From NCBI RefSeq assembly GCF_030546575.1, contig NZ_JAUOTN010000007.1, positions 1 through 64,000 of the forward strand: a stretch of DNA of 64,000 nt, written 5' to 3'. The DNA is from Pontibacter coccineus. GTDB taxonomy: Bacteria; Bacteroidota; Bacteroidia; Cytophagales; Hymenobacteraceae. A model generated the notes under the pieces. The model worked only from the letters and a program-made list of their open reading frames with translations. It was not told the DNA's origin and did not search any database. The position numbers were made by a program, and so were the translations under genes. The first letter of the stretch is position 1, and each line of letters begins with the position of its first letter. This document shows positions 8,426-22,342 of this stretch, in pieces.

Positions 8426-9187
8426 TTAGTTCAACATCCAGTCGATGTCGGCGTCGGCGGCGGTGTGGTGCGGGAGCAGGAGCTGGAACAGAGCCTGGTC
8501 TATGAGTGCCTCGCCGTTCATGGTGAACTCCTGCACCGACCCGTTGTACATCAGCTGTCCGTCGTTAAGCACGCCAATGTGCGTCGCCACGCGCTCCACG
8601 TAGTTGAGGTCATGGGATGAGATAAGCACCACGCGGCTCGGTGTGCTGTAGTTGCGGATCAGTTTCACCAGCAATTGGGCGGCGATCGGATCAAGACCCG
8701 TGAAGGGCTCGTCCAGGATCAGCACGCGCGGCTTGTGCAGGATGGCGGCCACAATACCTACTTTCTTTTTCATACCGGTGGAGTAGCCCGCAATATTTTT
8801 GTGCAGCGACTCACGTTCTGTGAAAAAGTAATTGGTCAGGCTGTTGATGCGCTGCTGCGCCTCGTCTTCAGGCAATTTGTAGAGCTTCGCCACAAAGTTG
8901 AGGTACTCCAAACCCGTAAATTCTTCAATCAGGGGATTGTCTTCGCAAAGGGCGCCCAGGTCCTGCTTCACCTCCAGCGGATTGGTCAGGTAGTCTTTGC
9001 CGTAGAGCGAAATAGTGCCATTATCAGGCTTTATGAGATCGAGAATGCTGTTAAGGAAAGTACTTTTGCCAACGCCGTTTTTGCCGAGCAGGCAGTAGCA
9101 CTGGCCCTGTTCTATGGTGATGTCAAGCGATTGCAGTACATGTTTGTTGCCATACGCTTTGGATAATCCTTTTATCTCGATGCTCAT
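8426..9187 (-). CDS. ABC transporter ATP-binding protein
   Basis: 253 residues. Walker A GKNGVGKST near residue 37, a divergent signature YSTGMKKK near 140, and Walker B VLILDEP near 160 with the D-loop TGLDP and switch His (SSHD). The YSTGMKKK signature is typical of ABC-2-type exporter ATPases. Pairs with the downstream permease. Confidence 0.93.
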   Translation of the reverse strand: MSIEIKGLSKAYGNKHVLQSLDITIEQGQCYCLLGKNGVGKSTFLNSILDLIKPDNGTISLYGKDYLTNPLEVKQDLGALCEDNPLIEEFTGLEYLNFVAKLYKLPEDEAQQRINSLTNYFFTERESLHKNIAGYSTGMKKKVGIVAAILHKPRVLILDEPFTGLDPIAAQLLVKLIRNYSTPSRVVLISSHDLNYVERVATHIGVLNDGQLMYNGSVQEFTMNGEALIDQALFQLLLPHHTAADADIDWMLN

Positions 9188-9470
9188 ACACTTCCCTGGC
9201 TAAATATTGTAATATAACTATTCTTAATGGAGGTATAAATTTAGGTATACCCATGAAATAGTCCAAACTTTAAATACGAAACTTAAGCTTTGGCCCACCG
9301 ACGTCTTCAAAACTTTATGCGCTTTTGTGCTAAACCAACATTGTTACCTATGCATAAGGTTTCGGTACTTCTTAAATGTTTTCCGTTTTTTCAAACTCCC
9401 TCACACAAGCATTTCAGTACCAAAAGCTTGCAACGGTACTGCAAGGTGAACAGCGAAAATAAATTTATGT
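9188..9470. other. AT-rich intergenic region
   Basis: Divergent upstream region between the ABC ATPase and the TonB receptor. Two GGTATA motifs near 9233-9252 were noted. No coding region or recognised riboswitch. Confidence 0.5.
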
Positions 9471-9524
9471 TTTTAGGCTTATCTAAAATTAAGTATAAGT
9501 AAATCTAAACTTTTATTTAAGTTT
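9471..9524 (+). promoter_or_regulatory. Two palindromic operator-like sites
   Basis: TTTTAG-GCTTAT-CTAAAA at 9471-9488 and AAACTT-TTATTT-AAGTTT at 9507-9524 are both perfect 6+6 bp palindromes with 6-base spacers, 36-90 bases before the receptor start. The first resembles DtxR/MntR-type metal repressor boxes. A TAAGTTTG at 9518-9525 could be a -7 element overlapping the second site. Confidence 0.5.
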
Positions 9525-9559
9525 GTCTCGTATTAGCAAAGGTAAGCTTAGCATAGAAA

Positions 9560-11812
9560 ATGAAGTACCTATACCTGATTTGTATTTTGTTCATCGTCCC
9601 CGCTCTGGCGAGTGCCCAAACCGGAAGAATTAAGGGACACGCAATGACAGGAGAAGCGCCTGCAGCCTTTGCCAGCATTGGTCTGGTGGGGAGCAATATT
9701 GGGGCTACCGCTGATGAGAACGGGCGGTTTGAGTTGGAACAGGTTCCGGCAGGAGTGCATAAGATCAGCGTTTCCGCGATCGGGTATAGGCCGCAGGAAT
9801 TATCTGTGACCGTAAAACCGGGCGAGATAGCAACTGTGAAAGTATTTCTGCAGCCTCAGGACGCGCGTTTGCGGGAGGTCGTTGTCTCAGGCACCATGCG
9901 CGAAACCTACCTATTGGAATCGCCTGTGCCGGTGGAGGTCTATACCTCGAAGTACTTTCAGAAGAACCCTACCCCGGCCATTTTCGAAGCGCTCGAAATC
10001 GTGAACGGGGTGCAGCCCCAGATCAACTGCAGCGTGTGCGGCACAGGTGACATCCACATCAACGGGATGGAAGGCGCCTATACGATGGTGCTCATCGACG
10101 GTATGCCGATCGTAAGTGCCTTGTCTACCGTGTATGGTTTGAGTGGTATACCGAACAGTTTGATTGAGCGGGTGGAGATAGTAAAGGGGCCGGCCTCCAC
10201 GCTCTACGGCTCTGAGGCAGTGGCGGGGCTGATCAACATCATCACCAAAAGCCCCTTGACGGCACCGCGCCTTTCTGCCGACCTGTTCTATACCTCGCAC
10301 CAGGAACTGAATGCCGACATAGGGTATAGCAAGCGTTGGCAACGCGCGTCCACTATGCTCAGCACGAACTACTTCCGGTTTGCCGACAGGCGGGATGTGA
10401 ACGGCGATAACTTTACGGATATCCCGCTGCAGCATCGCTTTTCGATCTTCAACAAATGGAGTCTGAACCGTCCGCAAAATCGTGTGGCCAACCTGGCAGC
10501 CCGCTACTACTATGAAGACCGCTTTGGCGGGGAGATGCAGTGGCAGCCCAGGCATAGAGGCGAGGAACAGGTATACGGCGAGTCGGTCTATACCAGTCGC
10601 TACGAGGTGCTGGGTGGTTACCAGTTGCCTGTACCTGAGAAACTGCTGTTCAGTTTTTCTTACAACGATCACCAGCAGAATGCCGCATACGGCGAGACAG
10701 TTTACAAAGGGCTTCAGCGGGTAGGCTTTGGGCAGCTGGTATGGGACCGGGATCTGGGAGCCAGGCAGAAGCTACTACTGGGCGCCACCTACCGCTATAC
10801 CTGGTATGATGACAACACAACCGCCACCGAGCGGGAAGCGGGTGCCGGCAACCGTCCGGATCGCACTTCGCTGCCGGGGGCCTTTGCGCAACATGAGTAC
10901 AAAGCCTCCGACAAATTCACGCTGCTTTCCGGCTTGCGCTACGACTACCACTCGGCGCACGGCGGTATTTTTTCTCCTCGCCTGAGCATGCGTTGGGCTC
11001 CAGACGGTGACAACATCTTTCGCCTAAGCATGGGCAATGGCTACCGCGTGGTCAACCTGTTCACCGAAGACCACGCCGCCCTGACAGGTGCCCGCGAAGT
11101 GGTCATCCGGAATGAGCTGAAGCCGGAGCAGTCGTACAACATCAATCTGAATTACCAGCGTTATATTCCGCTTGGCAGTGGTTTTCTCAACCTGGAGGCT
11201 TCGGCTTTCTATACCTACTTTACCAACAAGATCATTGCTGATTTTCTGACCAACAACACGCAGATCTTCTACGACAACCTGAGCGGGCACGCCATTTCCA
11301 AAGGGGTAGCCCTGAACACGGAACTGGCCTTTACTTTCCCACTGCGCATTCACACTGGTGTTACCTTGATGGATGTGTATCAGGTGCAGCATACCCCTGA
11401 GCAAGGCAAGGAGCGGATTCCGCAACTGCACGCACCGCGTTTTTCGGGCACCTTCACAGCCTCCTACCAGTTCAGGCAGCTCGGCCTCACGCTGGACTAC
11501 ACAGGAAGCGTAAAATGCCCTATGTACCTGCCAGTGCAGGAAAACGATTTCAGGCCTGAGCAGTCGCCCTGGTTTAGTCTGCAAAACCTGCAAGCCACCA
11601 AAGCTATGGGAGAGGGGCTGGAACTGTACGGCGGGGTGAAAAACCTGCTGAACTTCATGCCCAAACACCCGCTTATGCGCCCCTTCGATCCGTTTGACAA
11701 ACAAGTGGAGGTGGACAACCCATACGGCTACAGCTTCGATACAGAGTACAACTATGCTCCCATGCAGGGGCGTCGTTTTTTCCTGGGTATCCGCTATACC
11801 TTGCCGCAGTAG
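9560..11812 (+). CDS. TonB-dependent outer-membrane receptor
   Basis: 750 residues. Signal peptide (cleavage near ASAQ, residue 20), a carboxypeptidase-regulatory-like beta-sandwich at ~22-105, a plug domain at ~120-235 (DGMPIVSALSTVYGL, VEIVKGPASTLYGSEAVAGL) and a C-terminal barrel ending in an aromatic-rich strand (FFLGIRYTLPQ). The plug contains a cysteine pair, NCSVCGTGD, near residue 155. Function: TonB-energised uptake of a scarce ligand, probably a metal chelate or cofactor given the cysteines and the operator-like upstream sites. The ligand is not determinable here. Confidence 0.93.
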   Translation: MKYLYLICILFIVPALASAQTGRIKGHAMTGEAPAAFASIGLVGSNIGATADENGRFELEQVPAGVHKISVSAIGYRPQELSVTVKPGEIATVKVFLQPQDARLREVVVSGTMRETYLLESPVPVEVYTSKYFQKNPTPAIFEALEIVNGVQPQINCSVCGTGDIHINGMEGAYTMVLIDGMPIVSALSTVYGLSGIPNSLIERVEIVKGPASTLYGSEAVAGLINIITKSPLTAPRLSADLFYTSHQELNADIGYSKRWQRASTMLSTNYFRFADRRDVNGDNFTDIPLQHRFSIFNKWSLNRPQNRVANLAARYYYEDRFGGEMQWQPRHRGEEQVYGESVYTSRYEVLGGYQLPVPEKLLFSFSYNDHQQNAAYGETVYKGLQRVGFGQLVWDRDLGARQKLLLGATYRYTWYDDNTTATEREAGAGNRPDRTSLPGAFAQHEYKASDKFTLLSGLRYDYHSAHGGIFSPRLSMRWAPDGDNIFRLSMGNGYRVVNLFTEDHAALTGAREVVIRNELKPEQSYNINLNYQRYIPLGSGFLNLEASAFYTYFTNKIIADFLTNNTQIFYDNLSGHAISKGVALNTELAFTFPLRIHTGVTLMDVYQVQHTPEQGKERIPQLHAPRFSGTFTASYQFRQLGLTLDYTGSVKCPMYLPVQENDFRPEQSPWFSLQNLQATKAMGEGLELYGGVKNLLNFMPKHPLMRPFDPFDKQVEVDNPYGYSFDTEYNYAPMQGRRFFLGIRYTLPQ

Positions 11813-11903
11813 CTATCGGCCTGACTGCTTGAGGTATAGAATAGCGACAACAGAGTGGGAACTTAGCCTGTGTTAAAAAAATGCCTTTGACGGTGTTTGG
11901 TTG

Positions 11904-11934
11904 TTGCAATTCTCAATTCTGCAGTATACTTTTG
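11904..11934 (+). promoter_or_regulatory. Promoter of tRNA-Leu
   Basis: TACTTTTG at 11927-11934 matches the -7 box; TTG at 11904-11906 lies 20 bases upstream as a reduced -33 element. The tRNA begins 15 bases later. Confidence 0.65.
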
Positions 11935-11949
11935 CAAACCCATTTACCT

Positions 11950-12031
11950 GCGCACGTGGTGAAACTGGTAGACACGCCATCTTGAGGGGGTGGTGCCTTC
12001 GGGTGTGGGAGTTCGAATCTCCCCGCGCGCA
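11950..12031 (+). tRNA. tRNA-Leu(GAG)
   Basis: 82-nt class II tRNA: anticodon stem CCATC/GGTGG with loop TTGAGGG, a long variable arm (TGCCTTCGGGTG), and T-arm GGGAG-TTCGAAT-CTCCC. Acceptor GCGCACG pairs with CGCGCGC apart from an A5-C68 mismatch. Discriminator A at 12031; CCA not encoded. Confidence 0.95.
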
Positions 12032-12036
12032 CATCA

Positions 12037-12070
12037 AAAGCTCTGTTCTTAACTGAATGGGGCTTTTTTT
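12037..12070 (+). terminator. Intrinsic terminator after tRNA-Leu
   Basis: AGCTCTGTTC pairs with GAATGGGGCT (several G-U pairs) around TTAACT, followed by seven T. Confidence 0.75.
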
Positions 12071-12095
12071 ATGTCTTTCGCAGGTATAGCACTTA

Positions 12096-12150
12096 TGGCG
12101 CGAGCGTCTTCGCTCGTGTCTACTATGGCAGGGCCTCTGGCCCAGGTATA
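12096..12150 (+). repeat. GCGCGAGCG hairpin repeat, copy 1
   Basis: ATGGCGCGAGCGTCTTCGCTCGTGTCT contains the hairpin CGAGCG-TCTT-CGCTCG, then GGGCCTCTGGCCCA. A second copy in the same order is at 47254-47310. Confidence 0.7.
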
Positions 12151-12210
12151 GGTATAGCCTGCTTTGCACTGTGGCTAATGCTTTTTGCAGGTATAGCAAC
12201 TAGTATTGTT

Positions 12211-12392
12211 TTATAGCTTGCCCTGCCAGACGGGCCTTACTTTTTTCCTTGATGAAAAAAGTAAGCAAAAAAATCAAGACGATTTTGAACTCGCTGACCG
12301 CTCAAACAAAAAATCGTCGTTCGCGCACATGGCTAAGGTTATCTGTTCCATCGCTCCGGTGCAAGTTAGTCTTGCTATACCTGCCAGTGGTA
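12211..12392 (+). repeat. Dispersed composite repeat, module 1, copy A
   Basis: About 180 bases shared with 47389-47572 and, inverted, 45113-45298. Landmarks in order: TTGATGAAAAAAGTAAGC, AAAAAAATCAAGACG, CTCGCTGACCGCTCAAACA, AAATCGTCGTT, and a closing CTATACCTGCCAG. The stretch ACTTTTTTCCTTGATGAAAA can fold on itself. No gene. Confidence 0.75.
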
Positions 12393-12432
12393 GTTTGCAA
12401 CAGTGCTTATACCTTGGAATTAGCAATCGCAG

Positions 12433-12800
12433 AGAGTCCCCCTTCGAAGGGGGCAGGGGGATGTCAATTGTCCACGAAAACTGAAGCTATGACGTCTATA
12501 CCTGTGTGACGGCGATAATAGATTCCCCGCCTGGGGATAGGGGCCCTCTTCAGGATAAGGAGGGGCAGGGGTGGTTGGACCCGGTATAGCAAAACAGAAT
12601 CAACAGCGCTTATTCCTTGAAGATGGTAGCAACGGGATTCCCCTCTTGGGAGGGGTGGAGGTGGGTTCAAAGCGGTAGCAATCTAAACTGCCAAAGCCAT
12701 TCAGCTATACCTGTGAATTGGTAACGGCCAAAAATCCCCCCTTCGGAAGGGCAGGGGGATGATAATCATGCACGATAATCCTGCAAATCCTTGGGGGTAG
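12433..12800 (+). repeat. Cluster of C-rich hairpin repeat modules (module 2)
   Basis: At least four degenerate copies of a unit beginning with CCCC, a CTTCGAAG-type hairpin turn, then GGGG and AGGGGG(T/A)TG: near 12437-12480, 12519-12580, 12636-12668 and 12736-12800. The same unit recurs at 44.8-45.1 kb and at 47.6 kb. No coding region. Confidence 0.65.
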
Positions 12801-12850
12801 GGGCCCTCTTAAATCTCGCAAATTCTGATTCAGACAATCCCGATCCCGAT

Positions 12851-14422
12851 CTATACCTTTCGCTCAAACGGATTCTCGGGCTTCACCAGCATCACCTGTT
12901 CTCGCTCTACCACTACGGCACCAGCTGGGGCGCCTTTGGGTTTGCGGACCCATTTCTTGGGCGTATAGAGCACCGGGCAGAGGGAGTCGCTTTTGCGCTT
13001 GCTGTAGTAGGCGGCCAGTTGGGCGGCTTTCTCGAGCACGGTGCTGGGTATGGTTTTACCGGCCTGGTGCTTGATCACCACATGCGAACCCGATACATCT
13101 TTAGCGTGCAGCCAGATGTCTTCTTTGTAGGTATGGCGCTGTGTAAGCAGGTCGTTGTTCTGGGCGCTTTTGCCAACTAGTATCTTAAAACCTTCTGTTT
13201 CGAAAAGGCGGAAAGGCGCTTCCTGCTGGGCTTGCTGCTTGGTGGTGAGCAGGTGGGCGTACTCTTTCAGGTATAGCTTGAGCGTTTTGTACGTTTTGGC
13301 CTCTTCCAACCCCTGCAGCGCGTCTTCCAGTACAATGGCTTCTTCGAGCTTGCGCTCCTGCCGCTCCTCCAGCTGACTGATCTCTACGTGCTGCTTCTTG
13401 GCTTTGCGGTACAGGCGTTCGGCCTGCTTCTGGGGCGTTTCGGTGGCCTTGAGCTTAAACTTCCGCTGTCGGTCGGTATAGAAGTCGTAAAGTTCTACCT
13501 CGGTAGCACGGGGCGGGATATTGGTCAGGTTGGCCATGATGATGTCGGCGATCTGGGAGTAGGAGCGTCCGTGACGCAGTTCGTGCAGACGGGCTTCCGT
13601 TTGCTCCAGTATAGCCTGGGTGGCACGCTGCTTCTTGAGGAGTTGCTGCTGCGTCTGTTCAAATAATCGCTCAAAGCCTGTCTCGCTCAGGTAACTGCGC
13701 GTAAAGCCATTCAGCGCCTCCATCGGGTTGTCGTATACCTGCACCACTTCACCCAATTGGAGCAGCGAGAGCCGCAACTTGCCATTCAGTCTGATCAGGT
13801 AGTATGCCTGCGGGGCCTCGAGTTGCTCGAGCATGGCCTGCACCAGTTCCCATTTCTCTTCGAGTGAGGCCGCGCTATACCCTCGCTGCTCCAGGTAGAG
13901 GGCAGGCAGGTCGCCGAAGGTCGGGTATACCTGGCGGAGGTTGCCCTCGGCAGCGGCAAAGGCCTCGAAGTTCTGGCGGATGGGCCTGTCCATCTGCAAT
14001 GGGTTGAGCTCCAGGTCGGTGCCGAATTTCTTGTGAAAAAGCTTGAGCGGTTCTTCGCCCTGAAACAGTACGATGTTAGAGCGGTTGCCAAAAAGCTTGA
14101 ACAGCAAGGTATAGCCTTTGTTCAGCTTCAGGTAAAAGCTGCGTTCGTTCAGGTGTTGCACCACATCCCGCACGGTCCTCCCGAGCAGTTCCCCAAAAAG
14201 GTTGATCGTGTTGGCCTTGGCACGCGTAAACTCAGTCGGAAAAGAAAGCGAAGAGAAGTGCGCCGTGAGCGAGGCACGGATGTACAATTCCCGCTCGCCC
14301 GCAGCCAAGCCAATGACCAGTTCATCCTTGTTCTGACTGAAGCAGGAAATCACCTCCATACCTGCCAGCTCATGCTGCAGTTGCTCAGTTAGTTTCCTTA
14401 AGAAATAATAGTTCTGGTGCAT
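12851..14422 (-). CDS. rqcH: NFACT-family ribosome quality control protein (RqcH-like)
   Basis: 523 residues with the full NFACT layout: NFACT-N domains at ~1-270 (LGRTVRDVVQHLNERSFYL), a coiled-coil middle at ~270-400 (rich in Glu/Gln/Arg/Lys), and the NFACT-R domain at ~400-520 with DIWLHAKDVSGSHVVIKH and AAYYSKRKSDS. RqcH/Rqc2 proteins bind stalled 50S-peptidyl-tRNA complexes and recruit tRNA-Ala to add C-terminal tails. Gram-positive homologues were earlier called fibronectin-binding. Single gene; assignment from domain order is strong, the precise activity inferred. Confidence 0.88.
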   Translation of the reverse strand: MHQNYYFLRKLTEQLQHELAGMEVISCFSQNKDELVIGLAAGERELYIRASLTAHFSSLSFPTEFTRAKANTINLFGELLGRTVRDVVQHLNERSFYLKLNKGYTLLFKLFGNRSNIVLFQGEEPLKLFHKKFGTDLELNPLQMDRPIRQNFEAFAAAEGNLRQVYPTFGDLPALYLEQRGYSAASLEEKWELVQAMLEQLEAPQAYYLIRLNGKLRLSLLQLGEVVQVYDNPMEALNGFTRSYLSETGFERLFEQTQQQLLKKQRATQAILEQTEARLHELRHGRSYSQIADIIMANLTNIPPRATEVELYDFYTDRQRKFKLKATETPQKQAERLYRKAKKQHVEISQLEERQERKLEEAIVLEDALQGLEEAKTYKTLKLYLKEYAHLLTTKQQAQQEAPFRLFETEGFKILVGKSAQNNDLLTQRHTYKEDIWLHAKDVSGSHVVIKHQAGKTIPSTVLEKAAQLAAYYSKRKSDSLCPVLYTPKKWVRKPKGAPAGAVVVEREQVMLVKPENPFERKV

Positions 14423-14580
14423 GTTTTTGGTTGCGTATCAAGTAGCACGACTTCGGGGAGACGGACAAAAGGTATTTTGACAAAAGACGGAATAGGTATA
14501 GGGAAAATGTATCCCGAAAAATCCTTTGTTGATTAATCCGCTGTCAAGCACTTTTTGAAGGCGTATAACGCAGCATGAGA

Positions 14581-15342
14581 TTATACCTCAATCTGCAGGC
14601 CGTCGTAGCCTAGTCGGATAAAGTCGGGGAGGGTGAGTTCTACTTCGCGGTGCAAGCCCAGCAGGTGACTGATGTGGGTGAGGTAGGCACGTTCCGGTTG
14701 AAGGTCTTCAAGCAGCTCAACAGCTTCCTGTAGCGAGAAGTGCGAAATGTGCGGCTCCAGTCGCAGAGCATTCAGCACGATCACTTTTGAGCCCCTCACT
14801 TTTTCCTTCTCCGCCTCCGAAATGTAGTTGGCGTCGGTAATATAAGTGAAATCACCCACCCGGTAGCCCAGCACCGGCAGCTTGTAGTGCTTTACCCGGA
14901 TCGGTGTAAAATGGACGCCCTCTACCTCGAAAGGTTCCTCCGTAATCGGGCGGAGCTCCACACGCGGAATGCCGGGGTACTGTATACCTGAAAAGATGTA
15001 GGCGAACTCCCGCTTGAGCTGTTCCAGCACGCGCTCCTCGCCGTAGAGGGGCATATCTTTGTGCTGCGAGAAGTTGTAGGCGCGGATGTCGTCGAGGCCG
15101 GCGGTGTGGTCTTTGTGTTCGTGGGTAAACACCAGGGCATCGAGCGTGCGGATGCGCTCGCGCAGCACCTGCTGGCGGAAATCGGGACCGGAGTCGATGA
15201 TGATGCTCTTGCCGTTTACCTGCAGGTGCACCGATACCCGAAGCCGTTTGTCCCTGTAATCAACAGAACGGCACACTTCGCAGGAGCAACCGATAACCGG
15301 AACGCCCTGCGAAGTGCCCGTGCCTAAAAGCGTTACTTTCAA
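14581..15342 (-). CDS. MBL-fold metallohydrolase, PhnP-like
   Basis: 253 residues. LLGTGTSQGVP at the N-terminus, then the GCSCEVC cysteine cluster that binds a structural zinc in PhnP-type enzymes, the HEHKDH metal site near residue 78, and a late VKHYK/THISH His pair. This group includes cyclic phosphodiesterases (phosphoribosyl 1,2-cyclic phosphate). Last gene of a four-gene operon led by a hybrid kinase; start overlaps the preceding stop by four bases. Confidence 0.88.
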   Translation of the reverse strand: MKVTLLGTGTSQGVPVIGCSCEVCRSVDYRDKRLRVSVHLQVNGKSIIIDSGPDFRQQVLRERIRTLDALVFTHEHKDHTAGLDDIRAYNFSQHKDMPLYGEERVLEQLKREFAYIFSGIQYPGIPRVELRPITEEPFEVEGVHFTPIRVKHYKLPVLGYRVGDFTYITDANYISEAEKEKVRGSKVIVLNALRLEPHISHFSLQEAVELLEDLQPERAYLTHISHLLGLHREVELTLPDFIRLGYDGLQIEV

Positions 15343-15614
15343 TTGGTTCTTTCCTGGTTGCGAATGTCCTTGTAAAGCTGTCGGTTCTTTTCGCTCAGCA
15401 GGTTTTCATCCACTGTAATGGTTCTCAGAATGTCGTACAGGCAGTTGATCTTCCCCTCCAGACTGAAGTACTTGTTCACGACAGCTACCTTCATGTCTTT
15501 GAGCACACAGTAGCCCGCTTTAAAATTCCCCTTCTCGTAGCGCAGCACAAAATCCGACTCCGCAAAAATATCCTCCAGCTTATTTAAAAATGGCCGCGTG
15601 TACTTCAGCTCCAT
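15339..15614 (-). CDS. Conserved small protein in signalling operon
   Basis: 91 residues, charged, no membrane segment, about equal helix and strand character. Begins directly after the stop of the response regulator (15615) and overlaps the PhnP-like gene by four bases, so it is tightly coupled. No domain recognised. Confidence 0.82.
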   Translation of the reverse strand: MELKYTRPFLNKLEDIFAESDFVLRYEKGNFKAGYCVLKDMKVAVVNKYFSLEGKINCLYDILRTITVDENLLSEKNRQLYKDIRNQERTN

Positions 15615-15998
15615 CTACAACTCTCCGGTGTGCTTCTTTACAGTCTGTACCAGCATGTCGAAATCAAGCGGCTTTGGCAGGTACTCATTGATGCCCACTT
15701 CCTTGAAGTCTTCCATGGTGTAGTTGTTGGCGTTGCCTGTTACCGCAATGATCGGAATGTTAGAGATCTGCTCGTCTTTGTGCGCGCGGATTTCCTTGGA
15801 GCATTCCATGCCGTTCTTGATCGGAATGTTAAGGTCCATCAGAATAGCGTCTATCTTGTTGTTTTCTACCTGCTTGATCACCTCGCTGCCATTCTTGGCG
15901 GTCAGGATCTTGTAGTTTTGAAGCTCAAGGATTTTCTTCGTCAGGTTCAGGATCACGGAGCTGTCCTCTGCGATCAGGATGGTCTTGTTTTCTGCCAT
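15615..15998 (-). CDS. Single-domain response regulator
   Basis: 127 residues, receiver domain only. Acidic pair near residue 11-12 (AEDSS), phospho-acceptor Asp in LMDLNIP near 56, conserved Thr in AVTGNA near 84, and Lys in LPKPLD near 108. With no output domain it acts by protein contact or as a phosphorelay intermediate. It lies 12 bases downstream of the hybrid kinase, its likely partner. Confidence 0.93.
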   Translation of the reverse strand: MAENKTILIAEDSSVILNLTKKILELQNYKILTAKNGSEVIKQVENNKIDAILMDLNIPIKNGMECSKEIRAHKDEQISNIPIIAVTGNANNYTMEDFKEVGINEYLPKPLDFDMLVQTVKKHTGEL

Positions 15999-16010
15999 GG
16001 GATTAATAAA

Positions 16011-21218
<5,208 letters not shown>

Positions 21219-21351
21219 CTGGTGTAGATCAGTTCTCGTTTAAACCCATAAATTAGTAAAAAAACAAAAGCAAAGGCACTTTTGCTTCCTGAATAAAAAG
21301 AAAGGGAGTTAATTTGTGGCATATTCACGAAGTAAAATTCCCGTCCCGTCC

Positions 21352-22278
21352 ATGTCTGCAGCGCAAGCCCCCCGTTTTCTTTTAGTGGTAGTTGGCCCTA
21401 CCGCCGTGGGCAAAACCGACCTGTGCGTGCGCCTCGCGCAGCATTTTGGTACCGAAATCATTTCTGCCGACTCCCGCCAGTTTTACCAGGAGATGTCGAT
21501 CGGTACGGCCAAGCCGACCCCAGCGGAGCAGCAAGGTATACGGCACCATTTTGTGGACTCGCACCCGATCACGGAGACCTACAATGCGGGCGCCTACGAG
21601 CAGGATGTGCTGGCATTGCTTGGGCAACTGTTTCAGCAGCACGAGTCGGTAGTAATGACAGGCGGCTCGGGGCTTTATGTGCGGGCGGTGACCGATGGCA
21701 TGGACGAAATGCCCGAAACAGACCCCGCCGTGCGCGACAACCTGACCGCCCGCTACCAGCAGGAGGGACTACAGCCGCTGTTGGCGCAGCTGCAGCAACT
21801 CGACCCCGCCTATTACGGGCAGGTGGACAAGGCCAATCCGCAGCGTGTCATCCGTGCGCTGGAGGTATACCTTTCAAGCGGTCAGCCTTACTCTGAATTC
21901 CGGAAGGCGGGTGCCCGGGAGCGCCCTTTTCATATCATCAAGATCGGCCTCAGCCGTGACCGGCAGGAGCTGTACGAGCGCATTGACCGCCGCATGGACC
22001 TGATGCTGGAGCAGGGGTTGCTGGAGGAAGCCAAAGCGCTATACCCTTACCGCGATCACAACGCGCTGCAAACAGTTGGCTACAAAGAGATTTTCGATTA
22101 CCTGGAAGGCCAATATGATTGGGAGGAAGCGGTGCGCTTATTGAAGCGTAACAGCCGGCGCTATGCCAAGCGGCAGCTTACCTGGTTCCACAAAAATGGC
22201 GACTATACCTGGTTCCATCCGGGGCAGTGGGATGAGATATTGACGTTTATCGGACAGCAGATGCAGCTTGCCAGATAG
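21352..22278 (+). CDS. miaA: tRNA dimethylallyltransferase
   Basis: 308 residues from ATG at 21352. A GTG at 21316 with AGGGAG eight bases upstream would add 12 residues, and either start is possible. P-loop GPTAVGKT at the N-terminus, SADSRQFY, GTAKPTP and TGGSGLYV motifs, and the late GYKE...RRYAKRQLTWF block are diagnostic. The enzyme adds the isopentenyl group to A37 of tRNAs reading UNN codons. Its TAG stop is the first unit of an (ATAGGT)n tandem array. Divergent from the hybrid kinase, convergent with pfkA. Confidence 0.96.
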   Translation: MSAAQAPRFLLVVVGPTAVGKTDLCVRLAQHFGTEIISADSRQFYQEMSIGTAKPTPAEQQGIRHHFVDSHPITETYNAGAYEQDVLALLGQLFQQHESVVMTGGSGLYVRAVTDGMDEMPETDPAVRDNLTARYQQEGLQPLLAQLQQLDPAYYGQVDKANPQRVIRALEVYLSSGQPYSEFRKAGARERPFHIIKIGLSRDRQELYERIDRRMDLMLEQGLLEEAKALYPYRDHNALQTVGYKEIFDYLEGQYDWEEAVRLLKRNSRRYAKRQLTWFHKNGDYTWFHPGQWDEILTFIGQQMQLAR

Positions 22279-22326
22279 GTATAGGTATAGGTATAGGTAT
22301 AGGTATAGGTATAGGTATAGGTATAG
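22275..22326 (+). repeat. Tandem hexanucleotide repeat (ATAGGT)8.7
   Basis: 52 bases of perfect ATAGGT units that start inside the miaA stop codon. In the miaA frame it reads TAG-GTA-TAG-GTA, giving repeated stops. The unit is the same motif that is scattered singly over the window. Confidence 0.97.
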
Positions 22327-22342
22327 CCGTGTGAGGTTGCAT

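Noticed and set aside
9290..9502. 70-codon frame upstream of the TonB receptor
   Set aside because: Overlaps the likely operator sites, with no gene-like composition.
12206..12509. Short open frames in the 12.2 kb repeat region
   Set aside because: Similar peptides (a LDEKSKQKNQD-type string) come from module 1 repeats in different frames at 45 kb and 47 kb, so they are repeat-derived rather than genes.
22275..22326. CRISPR-like array
   Set aside because: Units are 6 bases and contiguous with no spacers, so it is a simple tandem repeat.
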